A DNA stretch of 29,683 nucleotides from an uncultured Prevotellaceae bacterium (GCA_900315105.1 OMXX01000066.1:1-29683), one strand, 5' to 3'. Shown: positions 5,909 through 13,340, counted from the stretch's first letter. Made by a program: numbers and translations. Notes: generated from the letters alone by a model not told the origin.

Positions 5909-7717
5909 TTATCTTCTTTTATTCACCTTATACTCAATGATTGCGTCATTGATGTTTGGCACTTTCTCGCCATTCTTGAATGCAACGATGAAGCATCCCG
6001 GGAACTTACCAGCAACGTCCTTGCGCAACTGAACTATTTCCTCATAGTCGGTTGAAGCTCCCAATGTATATTTGAATATCTTTCCTTCCTTGTAGTAGTT
6101 TGGCTCTTCACCTTTGAGACGTGAGTCGCTTGGGTCGAGAACTTTCTCGGAAATGAATATCTGTATCTTGAATACAGGTGCACCGACAGGAGCATTATTG
6201 GTAGTCGGCTTTGTTGCTGTCCTTGGCTTGGTAGCAGGAACCTGTTGTGCCGGTTCTGCCTTGGCTATTGGCTTTGGCTCTGCCTTTGATGCAGGAGTAG
6301 GCTCTACCTTAGGTTTCTGAACAGTAGCTTGTGGCTGTTCCTGTGGAGTAGGCTTAACCTGTGGTTGCTGTGCAGGCTTTGGCTGTTGTTGCTGTGGCAA
6401 AGTCTGAGCCTTAGGAAGTTCTGGTTCTTTTCTTACCTGCAGACTTTGACTTTGAGCCTGACTTTGACTTGGCTTTAGAGCCTGATTTTGATTTTGAGCC
6501 TGACTTTGACTTGGCCTTGAAGCCTGATTTTGACTTTGAGCCTGACCTTGACTTGGCCTTAGCGGCTGATTTTGACTTTGAGCCTGACCTTGACTTGGCC
6601 TTAGCGGCTGATTTTGACTTTGAGCCTGACCTTGACTTGGCTTTAGAGGCTGATTTTGACTTTGAGCCTGACCTTGACTTGGCTTTAGAGCCTGATTTTG
6701 ACTTTGAGCCTGACCTTGACTTGGTCTTAGCTGCTGATTTTGACTTAGAGCCTGTGCCTGACTTGGATTTGGCCTTGGATTTTGTCTTTGAGGTTCGTTT
6801 GGTGTTGGAAGGGCTACTTGCAGTTGACTTATTTCCAGTTCGCTTGGAGCTGGCTGCGGTTTCATGTTTACTACCTCCCTTATCTCTAACTCGGGCTCCT
6901 GTTGCCAAGGCTCTTCCGCTTGACTTGGAGCCTTTGTCGAGGAAGACGATCCACTACCGTAATGGCTCTTGTACTTTATGAAAGCCTGGTAGATGCCTCG
7001 TGCCATTTCGTCAACATGAGTTTCATTGTTGAGAAATCTCTCCTCATCGCTTGTGGAGATGTATCCAAGCTCTATCAGACAGCTTGGCATGGAAGTCTTA
7101 CGCAGTACAAGGAATCCTGCCTGTTTAACACCCTTGTTTGGACGATTGGCTGTTGAGCATACGTTTGACTGTACGAGTTTTGCGAGTTCAACACTCTTTG
7201 CCATATTGTTATCTTGCAGGAACTCGAAGATGATATAGCTCTCGGAAGAGTTAGGATCAAAGCCTTCATAGTGCTTCTTGTAGTCCTTCTCCATGAGAAT
7301 AACTGAGTTCTCTCGCTTAGCCACTTCAAGGTTGTCGGCAGCACGGTGCATACCGAGTGTGTATGTCTCAAGACCTCGTGAGATCTTCTTGCCAGGGAGT
7401 GAGTTGGTATGGATGGAGATAAAAAGGTCGGCCTTTGCCCTGTTGGCTATCTCTGCACGCTCATCAAGTTTTACGAAGACGTCATTCTTACGCGTGTAAA
7501 TCACTTTCACATCGCTACAGTTGCGCTCTACATATTTTCCGAAGGCAAGGGCTGTTCGCAGATTGATGTCCTTCTCCTTTGAGAATTTACCAATAGCACC
7601 TGCGTCATGTCCTCCGTGTCCGGGGTCAATCACAAGCGTGAACTTGCGCTTGCCGGCAGCCATAGCGACTGCGGCACAAAGTATTAATATGAATGAGATT
7701 AAAGACCTGCGTGACAT
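5909..7717 (-). CDS. N-acetylmuramoyl-L-alanine amidase (Amidase_3) with Gln-rich repeat and SPOR-like C-terminus
   Basis: Start chosen at ATG 7717 (MSRRSLISFILILCAAVAMA, a clean signal peptide); a GTG six codons upstream lies inside a repeat array. 602 residues. The catalytic domain (~25-255) shows zinc-ligand motifs VIDPGHGGHDAG and ISIHTN, the ligand Glu in LDERAEIANRAK, and the catalytic Glu in LIELGYISTSDEE. It cleaves the amide bond between MurNAc and the stem peptide in the periplasm. A low-complexity region (~310-500) contains about eight 14-residue units (RPSQGQAQSQNQPL type), then Pro/Lys/Gln-rich sequence. The last ~95 residues (VFKIQIFISEKVLDPSD, KYTLGASTDYEEIVQLRKDV) look like a SPOR-type peptidoglycan-binding fold. 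It heads the amidase-mlaD pair. Confidence 0.92.
   Translation of the reverse strand: MSRRSLISFILILCAAVAMAAGKRKFTLVIDPGHGGHDAGAIGKFSKEKDINLRTALAFGKYVERNCSDVKVIYTRKNDVFVKLDERAEIANRAKADLFISIHTNSLPGKKISRGLETYTLGMHRAADNLEVAKRENSVILMEKDYKKHYEGFDPNSSESYIIFEFLQDNNMAKSVELAKLVQSNVCSTANRPNKGVKQAGFLVLRKTSMPSCLIELGYISTSDEERFLNNETHVDEMARGIYQAFIKYKSHYGSGSSSSTKAPSQAEEPWQQEPELEIREVVNMKPQPAPSELEISQLQVALPTPNEPQRQNPRPNPSQAQALSQNQQLRPSQGQAQSQNQALKPSQGQAQSQNQPLKPSQGQAQSQNQPLRPSQGQAQSQNQPLRPSQGQAQSQNQASRPSQSQAQNQNQALKPSQSQAQSQSLQVRKEPELPKAQTLPQQQQPKPAQQPQVKPTPQEQPQATVQKPKVEPTPASKAEPKPIAKAEPAQQVPATKPRTATKPTTNNAPVGAPVFKIQIFISEKVLDPSDSRLKGEEPNYYKEGKIFKYTLGASTDYEEIVQLRKDVAGKFPGCFIVAFKNGEKVPNINDAIIEYKVNKRR
6436..6775 (-). 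repeat. In-frame 42-bp tandem repeat inside the amidase gene, about eight units
   Basis: Each unit encodes 14 residues of the type (R/K)PSQGQAQSQNQPL. The central units are nearly identical at the DNA level, suggesting recent expansion and probable copy-number variation between strains. The same DNA gives long repetitive open frames in two other frames, which are artefacts. Confidence 0.9.
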
Positions 7718-7725
7718 CTTCCCAA

Positions 7726-7788
7726 CTCTAAACACTAAGCTCTAAACACTAAACTCTAAGCCCTAAGCTCTAAACTCTAAGCCCTAAA
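7726..7788. repeat. Nine 7-bp units CNCTAAR, one orientation only
   Basis: Exactly nine 7-bp units from 7726 to 7788 (CTCTAAA, CACTAAG, CCCTAAG and so on); read on the minus strand they are TTTAGGG-like. They fill the gap between the reductase-fragment stop (7793) and the amidase ATG (7717). Unlike the other arrays there is no inverted arm. Confidence 0.9.
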
Positions 7789-7792
7789 CTAT

Positions 7793-8275
7793 TTAATTAT
7801 CAACTTGCTCCCCTGGAATATATTTCTTCAGGGCACGGGCAACACCGTTCTTCCACATATTGAGCATCTCCTCCTTGAAGGTAAGCGACTCAATTAGCTT
7901 TACCACCAATGGGATAGGCATGTGGTAGCGAAGAACTCCTGAGAACAGCTTCGCATAGTTCCAGCAATCAGGATTGAACTTTTCTGAGAGTCCCTCAACG
8001 GTTGTCTTATAGCCTTTGCGGTTCTCAAACTGGAAGTCATAGCGGTGTGAGCCATCAGGATTTGTCTGGCGGATAATCTTGCCGTTGACAACATTCTTAG
8101 GTAATACTATGCCTTCCTCGTCATCCTGAATGCCTGTGAAAATCTCGTAGGGACGTCCGTCGAGCAACCCGACAAAGGCCACCCATTTCTCCTTGTTGTT
8201 CTGGAAACGCACTACATCACATTCCAGAACGTCAGGACGCTCCACTACTATGTTGATATCGCTATCGTATTTCAT
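7793..8275 (-). CDS. Stand-alone C-terminal fragment of class II (B12-dependent) ribonucleotide reductase
   Basis: Start taken as ATG 8275 (MKYDSDINIVVERPDVLECD); 160 residues ending ALKKYIPGEQVDN. The sequence ERPDVLECDVVRF, KWVAFVGLLDGRPYEIFTG, RYDFQFENRKGYKTTVEGLS, WNYAKLFSGVLRYHMP matches the region after the catalytic barrel in Bacteroidales NrdJ, an ~850-residue enzyme. The catalytic barrel and the C-terminal Cys pairs expected of the full enzyme are absent, so it cannot reduce nucleotides alone. The frame is intact. It is either a remnant left by deletion next to the 80-bp repeats or a retained small protein. A full-length nrdJ would have to be elsewhere. An upstream ATG at 8314 would add residues encoded by the repeat edge and is less likely. 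Confidence 0.75.
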   Translation of the reverse strand: MKYDSDINIVVERPDVLECDVVRFQNNKEKWVAFVGLLDGRPYEIFTGIQDDEEGIVLPKNVVNGKIIRQTNPDGSHRYDFQFENRKGYKTTVEGLSEKFNPDCWNYAKLFSGVLRYHMPIPLVVKLIESLTFKEEMLNMWKNGVARALKKYIPGEQVDN

Positions 8276-8303
8276 AAAAAAGTTGTATTTTGCAAAATAT
8301 GTT

Positions 8304-8543
8304 GCAACGTGCACAGCATCCTCGCACGAAGAAAATAGTGCTTGTCAACCCTCAAGGTTGGCGCACGTCTCTGATTATCGAGTGCAACGTGCATGGCATC
8401 CTCGCACGAAGATAATAGTGCTTGTCAACCCTTAAGGCTGGCGCACGTCTCTGATTATCGAGTGCAACGTGTGTAGCATCCTCGCACGAAGATAATAGTG
8501 CTTGTCAACCCTTAAGGTTGGTGCACGTCTCTGATTATCGAGT
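8304..8543. repeat. Three tandem copies of an 80-bp structured unit
   Basis: Copies start at 8304, 8384 and 8464, period exactly 80, with only a few differences. Each unit can fold into a long hairpin: CGCAC, GATAAT, GTGC and CAACC in the first half are met by GGTTG, GCAC, ATTATC and GTGC in the second half, with a CTTAA loop. Copy 1 has GAAAAT in place of GATAAT, and copy 2 has a GGCTG mismatch. They lie upstream of the reductase fragment. The bases after them up to 8700 hold a promoter and no gene. Confidence 0.9.
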
Positions 8544-8628
8544 GCAAAATTACAAATAAGTTTTCAATCATCCAAATAATTTCCCGAAAAATAGTTTCGG
8601 AAGGTTCAACAACTTTTTCTTGATTTCC

Positions 8629-8659
8629 TTGGAGATATTGTAATTTTTGTTTATTTTTG
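8629..8659 (+). promoter_or_regulatory. Bacteroidetes-type promoter for the 8702-9822 genes
   Basis: TTG (8629-8631), 20 bases, then a perfect -7 box TATTTTTG (8652-8659). The expected start is near 8665, about 37 bases before the ATG at 8702. Confidence 0.65.
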
Positions 8660-8701
8660 CCCTCGACAAATGAAATTTCTGTTGTGAAATAACAATCAAA
8701 T

Positions 8702-9004
8702 ATGAAAAAGATATTGACGCTCTCGATTGTATTTATTCTAATTGGTATTGTTGTTTATAACAATAGCAATATGCATGTGTCTAAACATATGTGGAAATAC
8801 AAAGGTCATATCTTCAAGAAAGGATATGAAGATGTATTAGTATTTTCGATAAAAGGAAAAGATAGTAAAGTATATCGTTATGAGTGGCCATATATTTACA
8901 AATACGACAAGAAAATAGGATATGTGGTATTTTGCATAGGTGATAGAATGTGGGTGGAATATAATTTTGAAGGCGCAAAGATTGTTGAATATGTCGGGAA
9001 ATAG
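8702..9004 (+). CDS. Hypothetical exported or membrane-anchored protein, 100 aa
   Basis: ATG at 8702, TAG at 9002-9004. The N-terminus MKKILTLSIVFILIGIVVYN is a signal peptide or single membrane anchor. The rest is lysine- and tyrosine-rich with alternating beta-type stretches (YKGHIFKKGYEDVLVFSIKG, VYRYEWPYIYKYDKKIG). I do not recognise the family. It has its own promoter upstream, is AT-richer than its neighbours, and is followed closely by two more small exported proteins on the same strand, so this looks like a small accessory island between conserved blocks. Confidence 0.7.
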   Translation: MKKILTLSIVFILIGIVVYNNSNMHVSKHMWKYKGHIFKKGYEDVLVFSIKGKDSKVYRYEWPYIYKYDKKIGYVVFCIGDRMWVEYNFEGAKIVEYVGK

Positions 9005-9042
9005 AAATATTACAGAATATGATACATTTAAAAATCAACAAA

Positions 9043-9336
9043 ATGAAATACGTATTTATCCTGTCACTTGTGTTTATGGGGGCTATATGTGCAGATTTAC
9101 TCGCAAGCACATATACTCCATCGCATGGAAATACAATCCCACAAGTACAGACAAATAAAAATCATCTTGACTCAGAATGGGATACCGTTCAGATTGCAGA
9201 AAAACTTCAAAAAAGATTTCCTGATTTGTGTTTTGATCATTCATTTCGTATTCTGTCAAAGAAAGATTGTCTTAATTTGAAATGGATGAAGCCAAATCGT
9301 GTAGAGGAATTTTATGAATTTACAGAATTTAACTGA
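9043..9336 (+). CDS. Hypothetical exported protein, 97 aa
   Basis: Start chosen at ATG 9043, which gives a signal peptide (MKYVFILSLVFMGAICADLL) after an A-rich leader; an in-frame ATG at 9019 would place eight polar residues before it. The Cys is not in a good lipobox. The mature part contains WDTVQIAEKLQKRFPDLCFD and ends EEFYEFTEFN. No family recognised. A second frame that overlaps its end (9305-9421) encodes LTEDQINPVYVIGVKK, which reads like a natural continuation, so the 3' end may be frameshifted. Only 38 bases separate it from the previous gene. Confidence 0.6.
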   Translation: MKYVFILSLVFMGAICADLLASTYTPSHGNTIPQVQTNKNHLDSEWDTVQIAEKLQKRFPDLCFDHSFRILSKKDCLNLKWMKPNRVEEFYEFTEFN

Positions 9337-9391
9337 AGATCAAATTAATCCTGTTTACGTAATTGGGGTCAAAAAAAATAAGGAAAATATG

Positions 9392-9400
9392 AAAAAAAAA
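9392..9400 (+). other. Run of nine A that breaks the signal-peptide frame of the next gene
   Basis: ATG at 9389 is followed by nine A, and in this length the frame stops at 9422-9424 after MKKKVFYLSYF. With ten (or seven) A the same ATG would read MKKKSFLFIVFLMLGLSSSL and on into the 9424-9822 frame. Candidate for slippage or an assembly error. Confidence 0.7.
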
Positions 9401-9423
9401 GTTTTTTATTTATCGTATTTTTA

Positions 9424-9822
9424 ATGTTAGGGTTAAGCTCTTCTTTGAGCGCACAGACCTTCAGCATTAATTCTTTAGTAGGCAAGACTTGGAGAGCAGT
9501 CTCTGGTTATAATGGCAGTGATATGGTGGATTATAGTATTTATTTCTATAATACATATGCACATTTTACTATTAAACAGAAGAAGGACAGTAAATCCTCT
9601 TATGTCATAGATGAGAATTATTACCTTAGCGACATGAAGTATACATTTTTTGACAGAACAAAGGTCGGGAAGAATAAGAATGGAAAATATATTATAGTGG
9701 GTGAACCTGGTAATTCAAATAAAGTAGCGCATACTTGGACGATTGAGTCATTAACGTCAAATAAATTGGTCTTAAAACCAGGTGGTATTGATAACCTGAC
9801 AATTACGTTTGTTTCAGATTAA
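9424..9822 (+). CDS. Hypothetical exported protein with disrupted start, 132 aa as read
   Basis: The open frame from ATG 9424 reads MLGLSSSLSAQTFSINSLVG, which is the back half of a signal peptide with an SAQ cleavage site. The front half is encoded from ATG 9389 in another frame, so the intact gene is probably 9389-9822. The mature part (GKTWRAVSGYNGSDMVDYSI, HFTIKQKKDSKSSYVIDENY, LVLKPGGIDNLTITFVSD) has a lipocalin-like small beta-barrel pattern of the kind seen in Bacteroidales exported proteins. I do not recognise a specific family. The frame break is at nine A; see the separate entry. TAA at 9820-9822. Confidence 0.65.
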   Translation: MLGLSSSLSAQTFSINSLVGKTWRAVSGYNGSDMVDYSIYFYNTYAHFTIKQKKDSKSSYVIDENYYLSDMKYTFFDRTKVGKNKNGKYIIVGEPGNSNKVAHTWTIESLTSNKLVLKPGGIDNLTITFVSD

Positions 9823-10088
9823 TATTTTGGGTGCGTTCGATCTTTATTTGCGTTTTCTACGATACGTCTTTGCAATAATCATTTGGGAGGAAAACGAAGT
9901 TTTTCCCCGTCAAATGGTGGAAGGAGTATCCAACAGGTACTAATAATTATCAATAAATAACATTATTCCCATACCTTCATGTATTCCTTGATGGTTTGGG
10001 ATTTTTCTTTTCTCTTTTTTCCCCCTAAGAACAAGGGCTTTCCCTTGTAAGAAACTCCGCTGTTTTTCCGTTCTTCCTCCGTAGATAC
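9823..10088. other. Gene-free spacer with two simple hairpins
   Basis: No supported gene. Two hairpins are visible: 9880-9916 (CATTTG ... CAAATG, with an inner GGAAAAC/GTTTTTCC stem) and 10031-10048 (ACAAGGG, loop CTTT, CCCTTGT). Neither is followed by a good run of T on either strand. The convergent genes on either side (plus up to 9822, minus from 10198) would need terminators here. Confidence 0.5.
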
Positions 10089-10171
10089 TCCATCGATACT
10101 CCATCGATACTCCATCGATGGTCCATCGTTTCGATGGAGGATCGATGGACTAACGATGGACAAGCGATGGA
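10089..10171. repeat. Mirrored 11-bp array: TCCATCG x4 then CGATGGA x4
   Basis: TCCATCG starts at 10089, 10100, 10111 and 10122; CGATGGA starts at 10132, 10143, 10154 and 10165. The period is exactly 11 in both arms and the arms mirror around 10130. All eight 7-bp cores are perfect, but most 4-base spacers between cores are not complementary. The outer flanks pair too (GATAC with GTATC). It lies 26 bases after the menE stop. Confidence 0.95.
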
Positions 10172-10197
10172 GTATCCTAAGAGTTTCAAGGAAGTTA

Positions 10198-11184
10198 TTA
10201 GCGAGAATCCGATGACTTTAATGCGAATTCCATCGCCTTTGCTCTGGCAGGCTTTCCTGTTTCCGTAAGAGGAAGTTTATCTATATGGATGATGAGTTTT
10301 GGCTTGCTGAACTTATTATTCATTTCGCTAAGTTCTTTTTGAGCCAGTTCTGTGTCTCCTTCGGTAAGTAAAACCACGATTTCACCGAACTTTGGGTCTT
10401 TCTTTTTCGTTATCATAAATGGAGAAGATAGTAAAGGGTGAAGTTCGCGTTCAATCTCCTCAATCTGTAGTTTTACCCCACCAGAGCAGATTACATTGTC
10501 GCGTCTGCCTATAATGCGGAAAGTCCCGTCTTGTCTTAGGACTACTATGTCATTGGTTATCAGCGTTTCCGGATTCAAGGCAGGCGCGTTGATTATCAAA
10601 CAGCCATCTGCATCCTGAGAGAGAGTAACGCCCGGCATAGGCGTGTACCATTCGGATGCGTCCTTGCCTGAAAGCCTTCGCATAGCGATATGAGATAGCG
10701 TCTCGGTCATTCCGTAAGTGCTCCATATCGCGTTTGGGAATGTGCGGATTTGCTTCTCCACTTCCTCGCTTATAGCTCCTCCTCCCACTATGACATGCTT
10801 TGTATTGGCGAGAGCCTCTCTTTCCTTCTCAACAAGAAGGGTGTTGTATAGCTGGAGAGGCACGATAGCGGCAAAGGTAGGGGGATTTTGTTGAATGGCA
10901 ATATCTGCAAACGGGTGTCCGCTTGGTGGAATGTTTATGATATGAAGTCCTCTTTCTATCGCCCTTACTACCATCATCTTACCTGCGATATAGTCGAGAG
11001 GCATACAGAGAAGAGCTGTGTCGCCTTCTTTCAGATTTAGGAAGTTGCACGTCATCCTTGCAGAAGCACGCATACGAGATTTCTCTACGAGCATACGCTT
11101 TGGTGTGCCCGTACTACCACTTGTCTTTACCTCGATGAGGGGTGAGGACGACAGAAAATCGGATGTGAATTCTTCTAAAGTCAT
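10198..11184 (-). CDS. menE: o-Succinylbenzoate--CoA ligase
   Basis: Start set at ATG 11184 (MTLEEFTSDFLSSSPLIEVK); the 30 codons upstream of it in the same frame are encoded by a repeat array. 328 residues, a short form of the ANL adenylate-forming family. Motifs: phosphate-binding loop TSGSTGTPKRM, adenylate motif STYGMTETLSHI, hinge region GRRDNVICSGGVKLQIEEIE, and the C-terminal TETGKPAR with the catalytic-lysine region. It activates o-succinylbenzoate to the CoA thioester for MenB in menaquinone synthesis (cytosol). Last gene of menD-menB-menC-menE. A mirrored 7-bp array sits just upstream of its start codon and could hide the ribosome-binding region. Confidence 0.93.
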   Translation of the reverse strand: MTLEEFTSDFLSSSPLIEVKTSGSTGTPKRMLVEKSRMRASARMTCNFLNLKEGDTALLCMPLDYIAGKMMVVRAIERGLHIINIPPSGHPFADIAIQQNPPTFAAIVPLQLYNTLLVEKEREALANTKHVIVGGGAISEEVEKQIRTFPNAIWSTYGMTETLSHIAMRRLSGKDASEWYTPMPGVTLSQDADGCLIINAPALNPETLITNDIVVLRQDGTFRIIGRRDNVICSGGVKLQIEEIERELHPLLSSPFMITKKKDPKFGEIVVLLTEGDTELAQKELSEMNNKFSKPKLIIHIDKLPLTETGKPARAKAMEFALKSSDSR

Positions 11185-11194
11185 GTTTTTGTTT

Positions 11195-11276
11195 GGGTGA
11201 TGGGTGTTAGGTGTTGGGGGTTGGTGGTTAGCAGAAATACAAACCGCCAACACCCAACACCTATCACCTAACAACT
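11195..11276. repeat. Mirrored 7-bp array between menC and menE, five plus five units
   Basis: Five 7-bp units at 11195-11229 (GGGTGAT, AGGTGTT type) are mirrored by five at 11242-11276 (AACACCT, ATCACCT type), common centre 11235.5. The right arm overlaps the last codons and TGA stop of menC (11264-11266); the left arm ends 10 bases from the menE ATG. Confidence 0.9.
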
Positions 11277-12274
11277 AGGTTCGCGCCTTCTATGTGGATA
11301 TTGTTCTCTATGTTGTCTGTGAATAGCTGTCCTGTGCCTAATCCTTGTGGGAATGTGATGTTAGGACCATATACAGATTCGGCTAAGAGGGCAATGGAAC
11401 GAAGACCTATGTTGCTCTCAAGGGCAGAGGTAATCCATGAGTTAATGCCACGCTTATTAGCAAGGTCAATCCATTCACGAGTGCCTGAAATTCCTCCGTG
11501 CATAGTTGGTTTCAATACTATGTATTGAGGACGGATGGTATCAAGGAGTCTTGCCTTCTCCTTTGGATCATTTACGCCTATCATTTCTTCATCAAGGGCA
11601 ATGGCAAGAGGAGATTCCTTGCAAAGACGTGCCATCTCGTCCCATTGTCCCTGACGGATTGGCTGCTCAATGGAATGGATATCATATTTAGCCAGTTCTT
11701 CGAGTCTGTCCATAGCCCATTCGGGAGAGAATGCCCCATTGGCATCAACACGTAGTTGCAGGTCTTCCTTTGGAAAACAAGAGCGGACATAGCGTATCAG
11801 TTCTATCTCTTTCTGCCAGTCGATAGCACCAATCTTGAGTTTGATGCAACGAAATCCAATCGCCATCTTGACTTTTACTTGCTCAAGCATATCCTCGAAA
11901 GAGGACATCCAGACAAGTCCATTGATTGGTATTGATACTTTGTCCTTGAAAATTGGAAATTCGCTTCTTGCCTCTGCTACTGCAGATTCAAGGGCAAAAC
12001 GGAGGGCTGGGTAGGAGAGCATATCGTCTAGCCAAGTGCCATTGAGTACCGATGGAATGGCCTTTTCTGCAAGTCGTCTTACCTCAGAGATATTAGGATA
12101 GGCATTACGATCACAAGACAGGTCGGGGAGGGGAGCAAGCTCGCCTGTACCCTTCTTACCTGTCGCTTTATCTGTGAGCGTAATGAGGTACATCTCGTGA
12201 AGAGAATATTCTCCACGAGATGTGCGTGCCGGTTTCTTGAAATGAAGTGTTTCTTTTGTAATGCTTATCTCCAT
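11264..12274 (-). CDS. menC: o-Succinylbenzoate synthase
   Basis: 336 residues, enolase superfamily. The KxK motif (IKLKIGA) gives the catalytic lysine pair; metal ligands come from RVDANGAF (Asp), SIEQPI (Glu) and ALDEEMIG (Asp/Glu); the second catalytic lysine is in YIVLKPTMHGG. It dehydrates SHCHC to o-succinylbenzoate. ATG at 12274 (MEISITKETLHFKKPAR). It follows menB after a 200-base spacer that holds a mirrored array, and its last residues (LVVR) are encoded inside the next array, so the C-terminus may have been reshaped by the repeat. Confidence 0.94.
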   Translation of the reverse strand: MEISITKETLHFKKPARTSRGEYSLHEMYLITLTDKATGKKGTGELAPLPDLSCDRNAYPNISEVRRLAEKAIPSVLNGTWLDDMLSYPALRFALESAVAEARSEFPIFKDKVSIPINGLVWMSSFEDMLEQVKVKMAIGFRCIKLKIGAIDWQKEIELIRYVRSCFPKEDLQLRVDANGAFSPEWAMDRLEELAKYDIHSIEQPIRQGQWDEMARLCKESPLAIALDEEMIGVNDPKEKARLLDTIRPQYIVLKPTMHGGISGTREWIDLANKRGINSWITSALESNIGLRSIALLAESVYGPNITFPQGLGTGQLFTDNIENNIHIEGANLVVR

Positions 12275-12311
12275 AGGTAAATTTTACTGAAGTTTCGTAT
12301 ACTCAACTTCA

Positions 12312-12432
12312 AGTGAATAGTGAAAAGTGAAGAGTGAAGAATTTAAGTTTGTATGCAGCTCAAAATCGTTAATTGACCATCCGCAACAAAAGGTAATTCA
12401 AATTTTTCATTCTTCACTTTTCACTCTTCATT
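12312..12432. repeat. Mirrored 7-bp array between menB and menC, four plus four units
   Basis: AGTGAAN units at 12312, 12319, 12326 and 12333; complementary TTCACT/TTCATT-type units at 12405, 12412, 12419 and 12426. Both arms share the centre 12372. The loop (12340-12404) has no clear further order. Confidence 0.9.
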
Positions 12433-12474
12433 GAGCATGTTGAAATTTGCGAAAGTTGAATGGTCCTCAATTGC

Positions 12475-13323
12475 CTATGGCAATGGTTTCCCCCAGTTAG
12501 GCTTGCGCTTCTCAAGGAATGCGCGACCACCTTCCTGAGCCTCGTCCATGAAGTAATAGAGCAAGGTGGCATCACCTGCAAGTTGCTGAATGCCAGCCTG
12601 TCCATCAAGTTCGGCGTTAAGACCAGCCTTTATCATACGGAGAGCCATAGGAGAGCGTTCCATCATGGTTTTTGCCCATGATATACATTCTTCCTCAAGT
12701 TGGTCGTAAGGCACAACCTTGTTCACCATACCCATTTCTTCAGCTTCTTTGGCTGTGTAGAGACGGCACATAAACCATATTTCACGTGCTTTTTTCTGTC
12801 CAACGATACGTGCAAGGTATGAGCTTCCGAAACCTGCATCGAAACTTCCAACCTTTGGCCCTGTCTGACCGAACTTAGCATTCTCAGCAGCTATGGTCAG
12901 GTCGCATACGAGATGAAGCACATGACCACCTCCAACAGCAAATCCGTTTACCATAGCTATTACAGGCTTTGGCAAACGACGAATCTGCATCTGCACATCG
13001 AGAACGCTGAGACGAGGTACTCCCTCATCATCCACATAGCCGCCACGGCCTTTCACGTTCATATCTCCTCCTGCACAGAAAGCCTGCTGACGAAGATATT
13101 CCTCGTCTGTCTGTCCTTCCTTGCGAGGTGTCTCGGCACCTGTGAGGAGAACAACTCTGATATCCTGATTCTCTCGGCAGATAGCGAAAGCCTCGGATAG
13201 TTCCTTCGTTGTGAGTGGCGTGAAAGCATTACGATAGCGAGGGCGGTTGATTGATATCTTTGCTATGCCCTCAGCATATTCAAGGATAATCTCCTTAAAA
13301 GGATGTAGGATTGTCCAGTTCAT
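12475..13323 (-). CDS. menB: 1,4-Dihydroxy-2-naphthoyl-CoA synthase
   Basis: Start set at ATG 13323 ([20 protein letters not shown]), giving 282 residues, normal for MenB. The 34 codons upstream in the same frame are repeat-derived ([13 protein letters not shown]). Crotonase fold: oxyanion-hole region [15 protein letters not shown] and [20 protein letters not shown], then [20 protein letters not shown], the type with Gly in place of the catalytic Asp, which uses bicarbonate. It ends [10 protein letters not shown], typical of the family. It closes the second ring of dihydroxynaphthoate. It lies between menD and menC. Confidence 0.95.
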   Translation of the reverse strand: MNWTILHPFKEIILEYAEGIAKISINRPRYRNAFTPLTTKELSEAFAICRENQDIRVVLLTGAETPRKEGQTDEEYLRQQAFCAGGDMNVKGRGGYVDDEGVPRLSVLDVQMQIRRLPKPVIAMVNGFAVGGGHVLHLVCDLTIAAENAKFGQTGPKVGSFDAGFGSSYLARIVGQKKAREIWFMCRLYTAKEAEEMGMVNKVVPYDQLEEECISWAKTMMERSPMALRMIKAGLNAELDGQAGIQQLAGDATLLYYFMDEAQEGGRAFLEKRKPNWGKPLP

Positions 13324-13340
13324 ATATTTATATTTTTTAC

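Noticed and set aside
6411..6981. Long Lys/Ser-rich and Asp/Phe-rich open frames on both strands
   Set aside because: They are other frames of the amidase 42-bp repeat, which has no stops because it is periodic in multiples of three.
7726..7788. Telomere sequence or linear-replicon end
   Set aside because: TTTAGGG-like units are degenerate, short and lie between genes; other spacers have the same architecture with unrelated units.
8304..8543. CRISPR array
   Set aside because: Only three copies, and the whole 80-bp unit is repeated without variable spacers; no cas genes nearby.
9963..10163. 66-residue minus-strand open frame
   Set aside because: Its N-terminal half is a translation of the TCCATCG array and the rest is low complexity.
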